Below, piece by piece: positions 45,686-56,813 of a DNA stretch of 64,000 nt; positions within the stretch are counted from its first letter, which is position 1; each line of letters begins with the position of its first letter. The notes beneath the pieces are model-generated. The model made no database searches and was not told the origin of the DNA. It saw nothing but the letters and a program-made list of their open reading frames with translations. A program made the translations under genes and the position numbers. Source of the DNA: Phycomyces nitens (taxonomy: Eukaryota; Mucoromycota; Mucoromycetes; Mucorales; Phycomycetaceae); the NCBI GenBank assembly GCA_022702545.1, contig JAHRBC010000001.1, forward strand, positions 1,736,001 through 1,800,000, read 5' to 3'.

Positions 45686-47994
45686 TTAGACGGTGTATGG
45701 TGAACGTTTCAAGACCAGCGAAAGAAGATCAAAGAAGGTATCTCGGATCATGATCTCTTCTAGCTTTTTGTCCTTTAAAAGCATGTTTCCCAATAATGTG
45801 TAGCCTGTCAAATCTTCATTTTTACCGAGTTCTTTAAACCGTAATTCCAATTCAGCATATTCTTCAGCCGAGAACCATGGAGCAGGGTCTAATGGCAATA
45901 GAGTATAGAATGTTTAGAACTACTGTTAGTATCAAGTAGTAACTGCTTACTTTGAAGTAGTCCAATGCCCTGAACGTATAGCAGAGGAATATATTCAATT
46001 GGACTTGATGGCGATTTCAAAAGGTCATGAAACTGTCTAGCGGCCTTTTTGTATTGCTTGGTCTAGAGTTTGACTAAGCAAATATTGTCTAATGTCTGGT
46101 TTTATTGTCATCCTTACCTCCATAAAGTTATGTAATTCAAAGAATCCAAGATAAAACTTCGCATAAGGGCCATTGAAACGAGCCTTTAGATCAGGCGACA
46201 GATTTCCAAAGTCTGTCAATTGCCCTTTGTGAACAAGCCATCAGTATACAGATCCAAATACCCACATCACGCCTATTTTTTTTTCACTTGCTTGTGTTTG
46301 CATAACTATCCATTGCATTCTTAAATACAGTGTCTATAGCTTCAAAATCCCCCGCTTGATCATAGTAGGGAATGGCCGCAGCATACTTTTTGGAACTTTG
46401 AAGTATATTTCCAGTTTCCTATCCAATATAATATACCAACCATAATGATCAATTTACCCCTATTCATACCAGTAATCCAACCTTGTAGAGTCTATTCTTT
46501 TCGTCATTCATATAGAAATTATCGCAGCACGCCAACAATTCTTTGGCCATATTTTCATCCTTGATTTCCAACTGTCGGATTGTCTATGTGGGAGGGGGGA
46601 GGGGGATGTTGGTCATTATATCTGGCTTGTAGAGAGTTTACCTTGTGCATCAGCTCTCTTCCTTGAGTTCCGCAAGTACTCATATAATCCAAAGACTCTA
46701 GCCAAAGACCAATATCGAGCAAATATTTACTATATGCAAGCACACTCTCCTCCCTCTTGTCTTTGAGCGAGTCTACTCCAAAAAGGACCAAGACGTCTGT
46801 CAGATGAGCCAGGTACCAAAGATCCAATTGACTCTCTGCAAGAATGGCCTCTATGTTCCCCTGAAACAGATGTTTGAAATCCTTGAACTCGCCCTCTTCA
46901 TTTATCCAATACTTCTTTGCCAGTTCACGGATATTCGATCGTGATGCAAGTGGGTAGGCATAGTAAATCAGAGCCACTAGCCCTTCGAGTTTGTTCTCAC
47001 CAAGGCGATCAATAGTGTCTTGGTTACCCTTGAGCAATTCAATTCCATCCAGTACGTGTTTGGAGAAATCAGACACAAGAGGCATATCGACAACAAACTT
47101 TTGAATATTTTTTGTCAAATCCGAACAAGTATGCTGCCAAGCTTGTTTTTGCTCCAAATAGTCTTGCCGAGGAAGATTGGCGAGAATGGGAAATTTAGAT
47201 ACAACTTGGAGAAGAGCACCTATCAAGAGTAATAGCCCATCGTCATGAGAGTGTTCAATAACTCGCTTTCTTGCTTGAGTGAGTAATGCAACGAGTGTCT
47301 GGAGCTCTCCACGGATAATCAATCTATAGATAGGTAAGAACATCGTCAATCGATAGTCAATGTGTAGTCTGAGGATCCAAAAAAGAAAAAGAAGATTTAC
47401 TTGTAAACAGCTGGCCAAAACTGCTCATGATGGATAGGGTTTTTGGTGTTGTAGATTCCTTGGATATAAAACTTTGCAACAGACTCTAAAGCCAAGATGG
47501 TGTTAAAGAGGGAACATTTGGTACTCGATACACGAGAGAAAAGGAATTATTGGCCATTTACTGTTGTCTGTCGCCTTGAGCCAATGTATTAATGTCGTAC
47601 TACAGCATTCTTGGTCTGGTGTAGGAAAGTAAAATAATTGGCATAGATCCCAAAGAGCAAGTCTATGAATATAAAATGCTCTGTTTTCAGGCGATTCTTT
47701 CCAGAATTCCTATTCAGAATCAAAACAAACCAAGGATTGATAGTAAGAATAACTTCACAGTGCTATTGTTTGGTGTATCTCACACTGTTGGATTCTCTGG
47801 GAAATTCGTTGAGCAGAGTACTATATCTTTTTGTACGAATAGATAATGGACTAATGAAAATAGAGCTGAATATCAAGCAAGACATATTACACGTAGTATT
47901 GACCTCTATTTCTTTATGGTTTTACGTACGTAGTGTCCTGAACGGAATCTAGGTAATGAAGGGAGCGAAAGATAGTTGCAAGCTTAGAATACAT
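45686..47994 (-). CDS. NUP85: nucleoporin Nup85
   Basis: This is a scaffold nucleoporin of the Y-shaped (Nup84/Nup107) complex, with an alpha-helical ACE1 fold. Multiple exons on the minus strand; the exact start is uncertain. The best candidate is the ATG at 47994 (MYSKLATIFRSLHYLD), although it follows a TTAG and might itself be inside a later exon. Family features are EFWKESPENRAFYIHRLALWD, EQFWPAVYK/LIIRGELQTLVALL, QDYLEQKQAWQHTC, a helical middle with ESVLAYSKYLLDIGLWLESL, and a C-terminal part with WFSAEEYAELELRFKEL and FFDLLSLVLKRSPYTV. The LIIRG and YL-IGLWxSLDY signatures are typical of Nup85. At least ten coding blocks are needed; some short ones near 47800 are tentative. Confidence 0.83.
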
Positions 47995-48427
47995 CTAAGT
48001 ACTGTGAGAATGAGTATCCAAAAAAGTACTGAAAATGCAATTAAATCTTACATTAGTAAGGGATTATACAATTATAATGAGAGGAAAGGGTAAAAACCCA
48101 TTCATGCTTTGTGCTTCGCTGTCAGTGTAAGATCAAGAAAAAGTCACAAAGGATCATCCAATCAAATCAACGTATTTTTTTGGAGACAGGTACAGTGTTA
48201 AATAAAGGTTATACACTAGACATTATGAAAAAGCATTTACCACAAAAAGTAATGGTGCAAAACATCAAAAGTATCAAAGTTCAAAGACCAGATTTTGAAA
48301 CAAAATTACTGTTCCTGCAATCTCACGACCTTGTATTTATACGATAATGTTAAAGATCCAAACTTATCTCTAGACACTCTTATATAATAGAGGACATGTA
48401 ATTTACTGGTAAATTCCCCAGAGAAAA

Positions 48428-48462
<35 letters not shown>

Positions 48463-48504
48463 AGGTTTTGTATGCTTGAATATTGACAGTGGTCCTTTTT
48501 CAAC
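47995..48504. other. intergenic, includes TA repeat
   Basis: No gene seen. A TA microsatellite lies at about 48430-48461. The plus-strand frame 48111-48347 is Lys/Gln-rich without features. Confidence 0.5.
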
Positions 48505-48917
48505 GTACTTGAAAAAGGCAACATCCCGATTGTGACTAATAAAGTAACTAAATTAATTATTATGACAAGTATTTTCCATTTGGCGAATTACATTTTTAAA
48601 AAAAATATTGAAATTGATATAAAATTGAAAGCCAAGGGACCAAATTTATCAATTGTCTATACATCCAGATACTCTTATACAAATTAACACAAGTATTTAC
48701 ACCTTGTATTTGGTGAGAGAACCGTTATTTTATACCAATCTATATATTTATTTATAAAAACTATTGTTAAAACTGTGGGTTTTTTTGGTTTTCAACTTTA
48801 TATCAATTTCAATATTTTTTTTTAAAAAATGTAATTCGCCAAATGGAAAATACTTGTCATAATAATCAATTTAGTTACTTTATTAGTCACAATCGGGATG
48901 TTGCCTTTTTCAAGTAC
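48505..48917. mobile_element. long-armed inverted-repeat (foldback/MITE-like) element
   Basis: The left arm 48505-48633 and right arm 48787-48917 are near-perfect reverse complements of each other over about 130 bp, with only a few substitutions and 1-bp indels in A/T runs. The arms start and end in GTAC followed by TTGAAAAAGGCAAC, with weaker pairing up to 15 bp further outward. The spacer 48634-48786 is AT-rich and non-coding. There is no transposase. Total about 413 bp. No clear target duplication was found. It ends 194 bp before the uL2m start codon, so it sits in that gene's promoter or leader. Confidence 0.8.
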
Positions 48918-49111
48918 ACCGAAAAACGCCCTTTTGGAAAATCTGTAGACCACTTTTGGAAAAACTTATAGCTGAGTTTGTATACTAAAGTGGGAAACCC
49001 AGTACATAGACGTGACTTGTCTGTGACGATTGTTATTGTTGAGGGAAGGGGGGTAAAGATGTTGTCCCTTCCTCTTTTCTTTTGTTAAAGAAAGACCATT
49101 AATATTCAATA

Positions 49112-50185
49112 ATGCTGCGTCTGGGGGCCTTCCGGTTGCTGCAAGCCAGCACCCGCGTTCCTCTTGCTCAGCCTGTTGCACGTACTGCAACACCCTTCCG
49201 CTGGTTACGCGCTTACACCACCAACACCACCAAAACTGAAGTACCTACCACCCCTTCGTTCTTGAGCGGTTTCAGTACCCAAGGCAATGTCTCTGCAGGT
49301 GCACAGGCATCAGCCACACCATCCAAACAGTTCAAAACCTACAAGCCATCAACACCCGGTAAGCGTTGGCTCAAGAGAGTCCCACGTGACCATCTCTACA
49401 AGGGCAAAGCCGTACGCCGTTTGACAGTCGAGAAGAGAAGCACCGGTGGACGTAACAACACTGGTCGCATCACCATCCGCCATCATGGTGGAGGACACAA
49501 GAGACGTATCAGAATTATCGACTGGCACCGCATGGAAAGTGGAAGCCAAGAGGTGATGCGACTTGAGCATGACCCTGGACGCAGTGCATGGATTGCTTTG
49601 TTGAAACATAAGCAGACAGGCGCCCTGAGCTATATCGTGGCCCCTCACGGTGTTAAGCCCGGAGATGTTGTAACCAGCTACCGTGGATCAGAAAGCAAGA
49701 CAACAGACGGAATCACACGAATTGTGTCTGTTGATGTCGGAAACTGCATGCCACTCAAGATGATTCCTGTCGGTACAATTGTGCACAACATTGGACTTAA
49801 GCGTAGTGGACCTGCAATTATTGCTCGTTCAGCAGGAACATATGCACAGCTTATTCAGACAGGCGAGACAGGCTATGCACAGTTGAGATTGTCAAGTGGA
49901 GAAGTCCGTCTTATCCCTGTAGATGCTTGTGCAACAATTGGTGCTGTCAGTAACCCTGATCACCAGCACGAAATGTTGGGAAAGGCTGGTCGTTCGCGTT
50001 GGTTGGGTATTCGTCCCACTGTACGTGGTGTGGCCATGAACACATGTGACCATCCTCATGGTGGTGGTAGAGGAAAGTCCAAGGGTAACAAGGATCCTCG
50101 TTCTCCTTGGGGTGTTCTCTCCAAGGGTGGAAAGACTCGCAAGTCTGTCAACCAGTTTGTTGTCAAGCCCCGCCCAAGACGTTAA
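49112..50185 (+). CDS. RML2: mitochondrial large-subunit ribosomal protein uL2m
   Basis: This core 54S protein near the peptidyl-transferase centre is a single exon of 357 aa, with no intron, unlike most genes here. Residues 1-45 form an Arg/Ala/Thr-rich presequence (MLRLGAFRLLQASTRVPLAQ). The mature protein has FKTYKPSTPGKRWLKRV, then GGRNNTGRITIRHHGGGHKRRIR, a central SH3-like region (IVHNIGLKRSGPAIIARSAGTYAQL), and the conserved C-terminal MNTCDHPHGGGRGKSKGNKDPRSPWG in which the His after MNxxDHP matches the catalytic-centre His of bacterial L2. It ends in VVKPRPRR. Convergent with the glycosyltransferase, 139 bp between ends. Confidence 0.95.
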   Translation: MLRLGAFRLLQASTRVPLAQPVARTATPFRWLRAYTTNTTKTEVPTTPSFLSGFSTQGNVSAGAQASATPSKQFKTYKPSTPGKRWLKRVPRDHLYKGKAVRRLTVEKRSTGGRNNTGRITIRHHGGGHKRRIRIIDWHRMESGSQEVMRLEHDPGRSAWIALLKHKQTGALSYIVAPHGVKPGDVVTSYRGSESKTTDGITRIVSVDVGNCMPLKMIPVGTIVHNIGLKRSGPAIIARSAGTYAQLIQTGETGYAQLRLSSGEVRLIPVDACATIGAVSNPDHQHEMLGKAGRSRWLGIRPTVRGVAMNTCDHPHGGGRGKSKGNKDPRSPWGVLSKGGKTRKSVNQFVVKPRPRR

Positions 50186-50324
50186 TGAAAATGATTAGAT
50201 TTCCCATCGTTATTGTATTAAACAAAACCAAAAAAAAAACAAAGCACACACATATACATATATATAAAAAAAGAAAATGAAAGAATTCTACATGTTAATC
50301 GTTCCCAGGAGCTTTATTGGTTGC

Positions 50325-51491
50325 TTATTTCCACCCGGTTGTGTTTTGGTGGAGGCCATCGAGGTACCGAAACAATGACCCCGGTTCCTTCTTCCACTGG
50401 TTGTGCCAATGGTACGAAAATGATTGTAATAAACGGTCGGTAGGAAATTCGGTTTCCACAAAGGCATTTGGCATCGAGTTGAAAGGAGTGCACACCATAG
50501 GATCAGTAAAGCACCAGGGCAACACTGACCAGGGTTGAATACCGTTGTGAAGCAACCGACGGTAGATACGGTAGTAAAGGTAGCCTCCCCAGTCAATAGA
50601 ATCCTTCCGAGGAAGAGGACCGTTGGCCATCTCGGAAAGCATTTCACATAAGTAAGGTGAATGCTTCAAGAAACGCATAAACGCCCCATTAAAAGGAAAG
50701 CTGTCTGGCATATAACAATCCCACTGGGACACCCATTCATGCTCCATAAGTGGAGACATATCTCGGACAAAAAGGGAGTCCATGTCGAACCACATGCCAC
50801 CATGCTGATAAAGCACCAAAAGCCTCAAGAGATCGCCGTCCAGGTAGCCACTATCGTCTTTAAAGTCCAAATGAGGTGAATCTTCCATGGGCGATCCAAC
50901 AGACAATACTCGGGGGTCTCCAATCTTTGTCTGCAAACGGTTTCCCACCTTGGATTTCAAATCTTTGATGATACTTGATTGTCCCAAGTCTCCATTGGAC
51001 CAAAGGTACACAATGGCATTTTTAGGCTGAGTCGCATAGAACGACCTGAGGGTGGCGAGTTGTTTATATCCTACTGGTGCAAGATCCGCTCTCCAGTAGG
51101 CATGGTAAATAATAGGTTCTGGTACTCTTCCTTTGATCGGTTGGATGGTCGAAGCATAGTCATAGCAGTCATATTCTTCTAACAAACTGATTCCAGGAGA
51201 GATCTCGTAATTATAAATATATCCTTGGTGGTATCTGCTGTCGGCTGGCAGATTATTAAAGCAGCCTGCCAAGGGCTCATCGTAGGTTGCCTCTGTGTGG
51301 GATATCCAATCGCGCATATATACTCGTAGATTAAGTTGGATCTGAAATAATGAAAAGAATCCAATGACCATGAGTATGATGGCTATGATGCCTGTCTTGA
51401 TAATTGTCGACCAGCGCCATCGACGGGGACACAATAGATTTGAAGAGGTAAGTAGAGTATATGGCCTTGATTCTGGAGAGAATGGCCACAT
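50325..51491 (-). CDS. type II membrane glycosyltransferase with DXD motif
   Basis: Single exon, 388 aa. A short cytosolic N-terminus is followed by one TM anchor at about residues 30-52 (IIKTGIIAIILMVIGFFSLF), then a lumenal catalytic domain. The sugar-binding region is LVLYQHGGMWFDMDSLFV, with the DXD motif (DMD) after the conserved GGxxxD segment. This places it with the Gly_transf_sug / alpha-1,4-GlcNAc-transferase-like family (GT32 type). Further support is VPEPIIYHAYW near the N-terminus and PFNGAFMRFLKHSPYLCEML. It is probably Golgi-resident; donor and acceptor are unknown. A Lys at the extreme C-terminus has no retention motif. Confidence 0.85.
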   Translation of the reverse strand: MWPFSPESRPYTLLTSSNLLCPRRWRWSTIIKTGIIAIILMVIGFFSLFQIQLNLRVYMRDWISHTEATYDEPLAGCFNNLPADSRYHQGYIYNYEISPGISLLEEYDCYDYASTIQPIKGRVPEPIIYHAYWRADLAPVGYKQLATLRSFYATQPKNAIVYLWSNGDLGQSSIIKDLKSKVGNRLQTKIGDPRVLSVGSPMEDSPHLDFKDDSGYLDGDLLRLLVLYQHGGMWFDMDSLFVRDMSPLMEHEWVSQWDCYMPDSFPFNGAFMRFLKHSPYLCEMLSEMANGPLPRKDSIDWGGYLYYRIYRRLLHNGIQPWSVLPWCFTDPMVCTPFNSMPNAFVETEFPTDRLLQSFSYHWHNQWKKEPGSLFRYLDGLHQNTTGWK

Positions 51492-51789
51492 TTAGAATGA
51501 TGAGGATAATAAATAGGATTGTAAACAGTAGAGTAAGGAGCAAGTGTTATCGAACCAAAACCCTGAGCATTTTCTTTGGGCGGATTTTCCCAGTCATGAT
51601 AACCAATGATAATAACAATAACAAAATACCTCTTTTTTTCTCCTTTTTATATTATTATTATTTTCCTTGTTCCTTGTCTTTGACCATTTAATTCGACTTA
51701 CAAAGAACACAATGTATTTCATATTGGTGTTTTCCTCTAGTTTATTTCATCATCATTATTCATCCCAAAATACACCTCATCCACAAGTT

Positions 51790-52727
51790 CTAGTCAACCG
51801 AAATATCATACTGTAGATGAGATACCAGTCGACCAGATCCACTAATAAAGCTATCTTTGCGCCGAGGGAGAAAACCACGTGGCTTGAGTGGACTAAGTAA
51901 CTTTCGAGCGCGCATCATATTCAATTCGGCCGAGATCATTCGTAAATGATCAGGATTCGAGCGAGTGTCTCGAGTATAGGTGTTAGTGTCAGGGTTAAAA
52001 CGAGGTTGACGGTTAGCTTCTGAACGACGTCGACGAGGACGAACGGGTACTGGAGGAGGGGGAGGGGGAGGAGGGGAGGTGACAAGCGAACGTTTGAGTT
52101 GCTCTACAGTGTGGAGCCATTTGAGACGGTGTGTGTCTTGAGGGGGAGAAGAAGACAGGACAACGTCTGGTGTGAGAGTAGAAGAAGGTTGGGACTTGTA
52201 GGAGCGTCGGCCGGCGAGACTTCTCTTGTATTCCTCGTCACTTTCTTCACTTGTGTCCCCAGTGTCTTCTTGTATCGGGTCTTGCTCTTGCTCTGGTTCA
52301 GGCTCGAACTCTACTACTTGTTCTTCTGCCGGTGATGGATCTACCACACTGAGTGAAGGTGGAGGCATGTGTAGGGGCAGGACAGTGGAAAGAAGGTCTG
52401 AAGAGAGGAAGTTGCTGAAACGAAAGACTTCCTATAAACACCATTTCAGCAACAAAGGACACACTGGGGCAGTCCTACCAGGTCCTCTTCATCCGGCAAG
52501 CTTTCTTTACTGTCGACGGCTATCCAATTCTCTACATGCGAAAAATCCTGTACTGTACTTTTCTTGGTCTTCTTCTTCTTGGTCTTCTTCTTTTTGGTCT
52601 TTAGAAGCGGGGGAATCTCGCCATATGGTTGTGGGGACTGCGCGGCTAATTGTCGAATCATCGTCTTGTAGGCAAACACATCTTGCCTTGAGATTAGAGG
52701 ATCGAGAGATGTTGATGGGGATGCCAT
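51790..52727 (-). CDS. hypothetical disordered basic/acidic protein
   Basis: No family recognised. Two exons (52479-52727, 51790-52431) give 296 aa. The N-terminus has FAYKTMIRQLAAQSPQPYGEIPP followed by a Lys-rich run (KTKKKKTKKKKTKK) that could be a nuclear signal. The middle is Glu-rich (EFEPEPEQEQDPIQED) and Ser-rich with a run of eight Pro. The C-terminal block NPDHLRMISAELNMMRARKL, then SPLKPRGFLPRRKDSF, is predicted to be the ordered part and looks selected. The open frame starting at 52368 is only the second half of this gene. There are no TM segments. Nuclear localisation is inference. Confidence 0.6.
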
Positions 52728-53163
52728 TGTTAATGGAGTGACCTGTTGTAATATAAGAAAATACAGACCAAAGAAAGAAAGAGAGAAGGTGGGCCTAAAT
52801 AAGTATGTTCATGCGTGCGTGACCTTTTGGCGGAGGGAGAGAGAGAGAGAGGGGAGGGGGGAGGGGAGGGGGGGAAAAGGCACAGGTCAGACAACAGACA
52901 ACTGTCTTTTGTGTGTGCAATGATGCTTTTTATGGTGATTTTTTATAAATGTATATTGTATATATATATATATATATATTTATTGTTATTTAATAACCTC
53001 TTTTACTCTTTCTAAAAGACTTTCTCAATCTATTTCTTCTGTATAAATGTGTATATTCTTTCAATGAAGGGATCCCTGCATAAGTTATTTTTGGCTGGAT
53101 TAATTCTGTTTGCACATCCCTTTATCATTTTGCAGGTATTTAAGCAACAACAATGGCACATTT
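52728..53163. other. intergenic with GA/G-rich and TA tracts
   Basis: A purine tract of GA then G-rich sequence lies at about 52834-52876, and a TA repeat at about 52960-52980. The region holds the promoter of the disordered-protein gene and the 3' end of CDK8. No coding signal is seen. Confidence 0.5.
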
Positions 53164-54784
53164 TTATACATTCCGTGCCTTTTTGTTTGCTCTGTTAATC
53201 GCCTCTTCCTTGGCCATCGATCCCAGGACAGTCTTTGTGGCCTTTATATCATTGTCTTCTTGCGTGACCCTACGCAAAGGATACTCTATATTCTGCTGCG
53301 CCAACACACTACAGCCATGTTAAATATAAGTATATATATATATGTTTGTGTTGTCGTGATTGGCTTACTTTGCTAATGGCTTTGGATCCTCTTGAAAGTA
53401 TGGGTGTGCCAAGGCCTTTTCGGCTGTTATCCGCTTGGTAGGATCGTATTCTAGTAATGCACTAAACAAGTTGAATCCAGACTCACTCCTCGCACCTGGT
53501 ATCATTTGGTACATGTGCTTTAGATTATTGGGACATCTATAGAACAAAGTAAATATACAAGCATACACAACAATATGTAAAAAAAAAAAGGGTCCTTACT
53601 GTGGAAATGTACTGAGGTGACAATAATCTGGCAATTGGTCTATTGATGGCCAGACTTCCTCTACACAAATTGCCCGATCAGATCTCGTGTTTTATTCTCT
53701 TCAACTTACTTGTGGGTGTGCCAAGAACCTCGAATATCTTTGTCAGTTGGCTCCGTTGGAATGGAACCGTCTTTTTGGTATCCATCTTGGCCTCTTCTCC
53801 CTTGAAAATCGGCTTGAGGGCCAACAACTCACCATAAATACACCCAACTGCCCACATATCAATGGCCTTTGTATAATGTCTAGCTCCAAACAATAGCTCT
53901 GGGGCTCTGTACCATATTGTCACAACCACCTTGTCACCAACAAGCAATGGCTGCAATGGTTTATTGAATAACCGAGCCAAACCAAGATCACCTTGTAGAT
54001 ATAAGCATCACATCTCAAAGACCATTCTTGTTGTATTTACCTGTCTTTACAATTCCATCACTTGTCAAAAGAACTAGAGAGTCATCAATTTGACCCGTCT
54101 CTTTATCTTTGGCTTTAATCCATACCACTTACCATTTGCAGGCTTAAGGTCTCTATGCAATACCCAGTTTGCATGTAGGTATGCCACTCCATTCAACAAT
54201 TGCCATAGAAATGATTTTATCAAGACTTCTGGGATAGGCTTTCGTTCGGTATGTAGATGATAATGTATGATTTGCTGGTCCAGATTCCCCATTAGTATTT
54301 ATTCTAGACGCCATATTTATTCTGCTCACCAGAAAATCATGTTCTGCATACTCAAACACCATAAAGATGGCCTTGTCTTCCAACAATACTTCTTCCAACC
54401 CAATAATATTCTCATGATTTAACTCTCTGCACAACTAACCACAACAAGACTATGTGGATCAGATAGACCTCTTTTTTTTGTTTGCTTCTGAGTAATCTTA
54501 CAGCTATTTCTCGACAGGCTGACTGAGAGATTCCAACGTAATGATGACTATCACCTTCTCTGTCTGGCTTGAACTTCTTAATGGCAAATTCGCGGTGGTC
54601 ATCTCTACAATGATTATTGAGCGTTTGTTCTTTTGCCCTTATTTGTCGATTCTTACTTGTTACGTGACCGTGCCTTGTAAACCCGTCCATATGTTCCCGA
54701 ACTGATGAAGCCTACAATGTCATATTTTTCAAGTACTCTCGGGCGACATGCATCCCGTTTCAATTTGTATTCTGTCATGGACAT
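53164..54784 (-). CDS. SSN3: cyclin-dependent kinase 8 (Mediator kinase, Srb10/Ssn3)
   Basis: This catalytic subunit of the Mediator kinase module partners cyclin C. About eight exons give roughly 410 aa. The kinase lobes show [26 protein letters not shown] (catalytic Lys), the CDK8-specific helix [14 protein letters not shown] in place of [54 protein letters not shown], and the C-lobe [15 protein letters not shown]. The tail [14 protein letters not shown] corresponds to the CDK8 tail after the kinase fold. The DFG position is DLG; animal CDK8 has DMG. The ATG at 54784 ([10 protein letters not shown]) is in frame six bases upstream of another ATG at 54778, so either may start. Confidence 0.92.
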
Positions 54785-54897
54785 GTTTGGTTTCAATTTA
54801 TAATTATCAATAAAGGGGAAATTATAAGTATATGTATAAAATGAAAATGAAAAAAAGATGTAGCCAGAGTCGAGAGAGAAGGGCTATGCAACTAAAG

Positions 54898-55802
54898 CTA
54901 TTTGTGACTGTCTAAACCAGCTTTAAATCTTGTTTCGTCCATCCTGGCCGTCTTTTGTGACCCAATCAAGAGCATAACGACCATTGGGAGCAGAGTAGAC
55001 ATTCAACTTTTCAATGACATCCTTTGCATCATCACACAGTACAAAGATTGAAGCATTTGTCTCATGAATAAATTTCTCTATAGGCCCAGAGTCAGTCTAC
55101 AGGATTCAACAAATGATGCATTTACCTTTGACACCAAGAGCAATCCACTGGCTAAACAAGTCAAAGTACTTTTTGGTATTCAAAAGCAGGATTGGCTTTG
55201 AATGGATATTGAGCTGGGACCAAGTGATGACCTCGAGCATCTCTTCCATGGTGCCAAATCCACCAGGCAAGACCACAAAAGCATCAGACTGTGAAAGAGT
55301 CAGTTGAGACCTCTCTTTAGCGTCCTATTGAGCGGCTTACCTCGTCTGCCATTTGCTTTTTGCGGGCATGCATATCAGGAACAATCGATACAGGGCAGAT
55401 TTGCTTGCTGCCATTGCGATACAATGGTTCGGGAATTATACCCTTGGCCTCTGCACCCCCGGCAATAACAGCCTTGGCAACAGCTCCCATCAACCCAACT
55501 GACCCCCCACCTTTATGAATCTGAGGTTAATATATATATATTGTTCCCTCGAGATCTAGCCGTGTAGCTTACCATAGACAAGGTTGTAGTTTTTCTCGGC
55601 CATCTTTTTACCCAATTCTATAATCATATAGACAATTTTACTCATATATTCTAATTCGTTCATTTGGTAATGACTAATTACCAGTTGCCTCGGTAATGTA
55701 GATTGGATCACCTCCTTCACCAGATCCACAAAAAACACACACCGTTTTGATGGTACGAGGACCTGGAACAAAATTGCTGTTGCGAGGAAGAGAGGTGGCC
55801 AT
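54898..55802 (-). CDS. LOG-family protein (nucleoside 5'-monophosphate phosphoribohydrolase-like)
   Basis: LOG enzymes release free base from cytokinin or AMP-like nucleotides; some fungal members serve other nucleotides. Four to five exons give about 230 aa. The N-terminus is MATSLPRNSNFVPGPRTIKTVCVFCGSGEGGDP, then YNLVYGGGSVGLMGAVA. The signature PGGFGTMEEMLEVITWSQL contains the PGGxGTxxE active-site motif, and an upstream MHARKKQM carries the family Arg. The C-terminus is FVLCDDAKDVIEKL, then a short DWVTKDGQDETRF tail. It is a lysine-decarboxylase-like fold by old naming but not a decarboxylase. Substrate not determined. Confidence 0.88.
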
Positions 55803-56439
55803 GTTTATAAAGGTCTGATAATATCTTACTAGGCGTAAAGATGAAAAAAGAAACAAGAGGTATATTTCTTAGCTGAGCATAGGATAATATATATACACAC
55901 TATATATAAAGGCCGCTTTTATATATACATATTGTTTTTTTCTCCTTTGTCATACATCTCTTGCTGAATAAACTTTCAATTGATCGGGACAATATGCTAG
56001 ATCTTTTAGATATACTCGACCAGGGATGATTACGGATATATATATATATTAAAAAAAAAACAAGCTGTTTGGATTAGATATACGTCTTTAATAGCTTTGG
56101 AATCGGTAAAACACAAAGACAACCCTTTTCTGGCTGGCCTTTAACAATATACTGTCGTGAGCCTGTCGTTCCTAGAACTTGAGGTTCATTGGAACTTCAA
56201 TCTTTATTCTAAAGCATTCCTTCAGATGAACCGCAGTCGGGTCTCTCTTGGCAACCGCAGTAGCTGCACACCGCATCTACTCACCATAGCAAATAGAATA
56301 GTATAAATGTCTTTATAACTTATCACAATAAAAGGGTATCTTATTCTTCCTACAAAAATCTACTCTCGTGATATCTTCCTGCCATCTTAAGGCAACTTCC
56401 TTTCCCGATACATCACGCTTATTTTAATACTCTTGAGAT
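55803..56439. other. intergenic between LOG gene and retrotransposon
   Basis: AT-rich, with TA runs at about 55889-55910 and 56038-56050. It should include the LOG gene promoter. The part from 56060 to 56439 has no recognisable gene; it is host sequence interrupted by the LTR element. Confidence 0.5.
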
Positions 56440-56707
56440 TGTTGTGAGCCCTGAGTCAGCACTTGCTCTGACAAGACAATATTAATTCTTAGACAAGAAT
56501 ATCCAATAAGAAACATCTTCCTCATTAGGATATTACTAAGTGATTAATAGAAACTAAGCAATGACAAAGACATTATTAACAAGATATCTTACTAAGAATC
56601 CTTAGTAAGAGATTACGAATAACATAATTAGAAAAGTTCTCTATTCTCAAAGACTCTTTCAGCCTCTCATTGGCTTCCTCTGTCTGAGTTAATCCTATCT
56701 TATTTTA
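56440..56707 (+). repeat. 5' LTR
   Basis: Starts TGTTGTGAGCCC and ends TCTTATTTTA. It is 268 bp and pairs with 61216-61486. The TGG of a tRNA primer site follows at once. Confidence 0.92.
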
Positions 56708-56813
56708 TGGTGGAGAAGCTGCTTCTTTCCCCGCCCCATAATCTCTGATCTGCTCTACCACTTCTCGGTGTCTATCACTACAACTCGGTGTTTATCGCTA
56801 ATTCCTGCCAAAC

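Noticed and set aside
45686..45898. First reading as a proteasome-lid subunit
   Set aside because: Upstream exons show Nup85 signatures (FWPAVYK/LIIRG, LDIGLWLESL), and there is no PCI motif.
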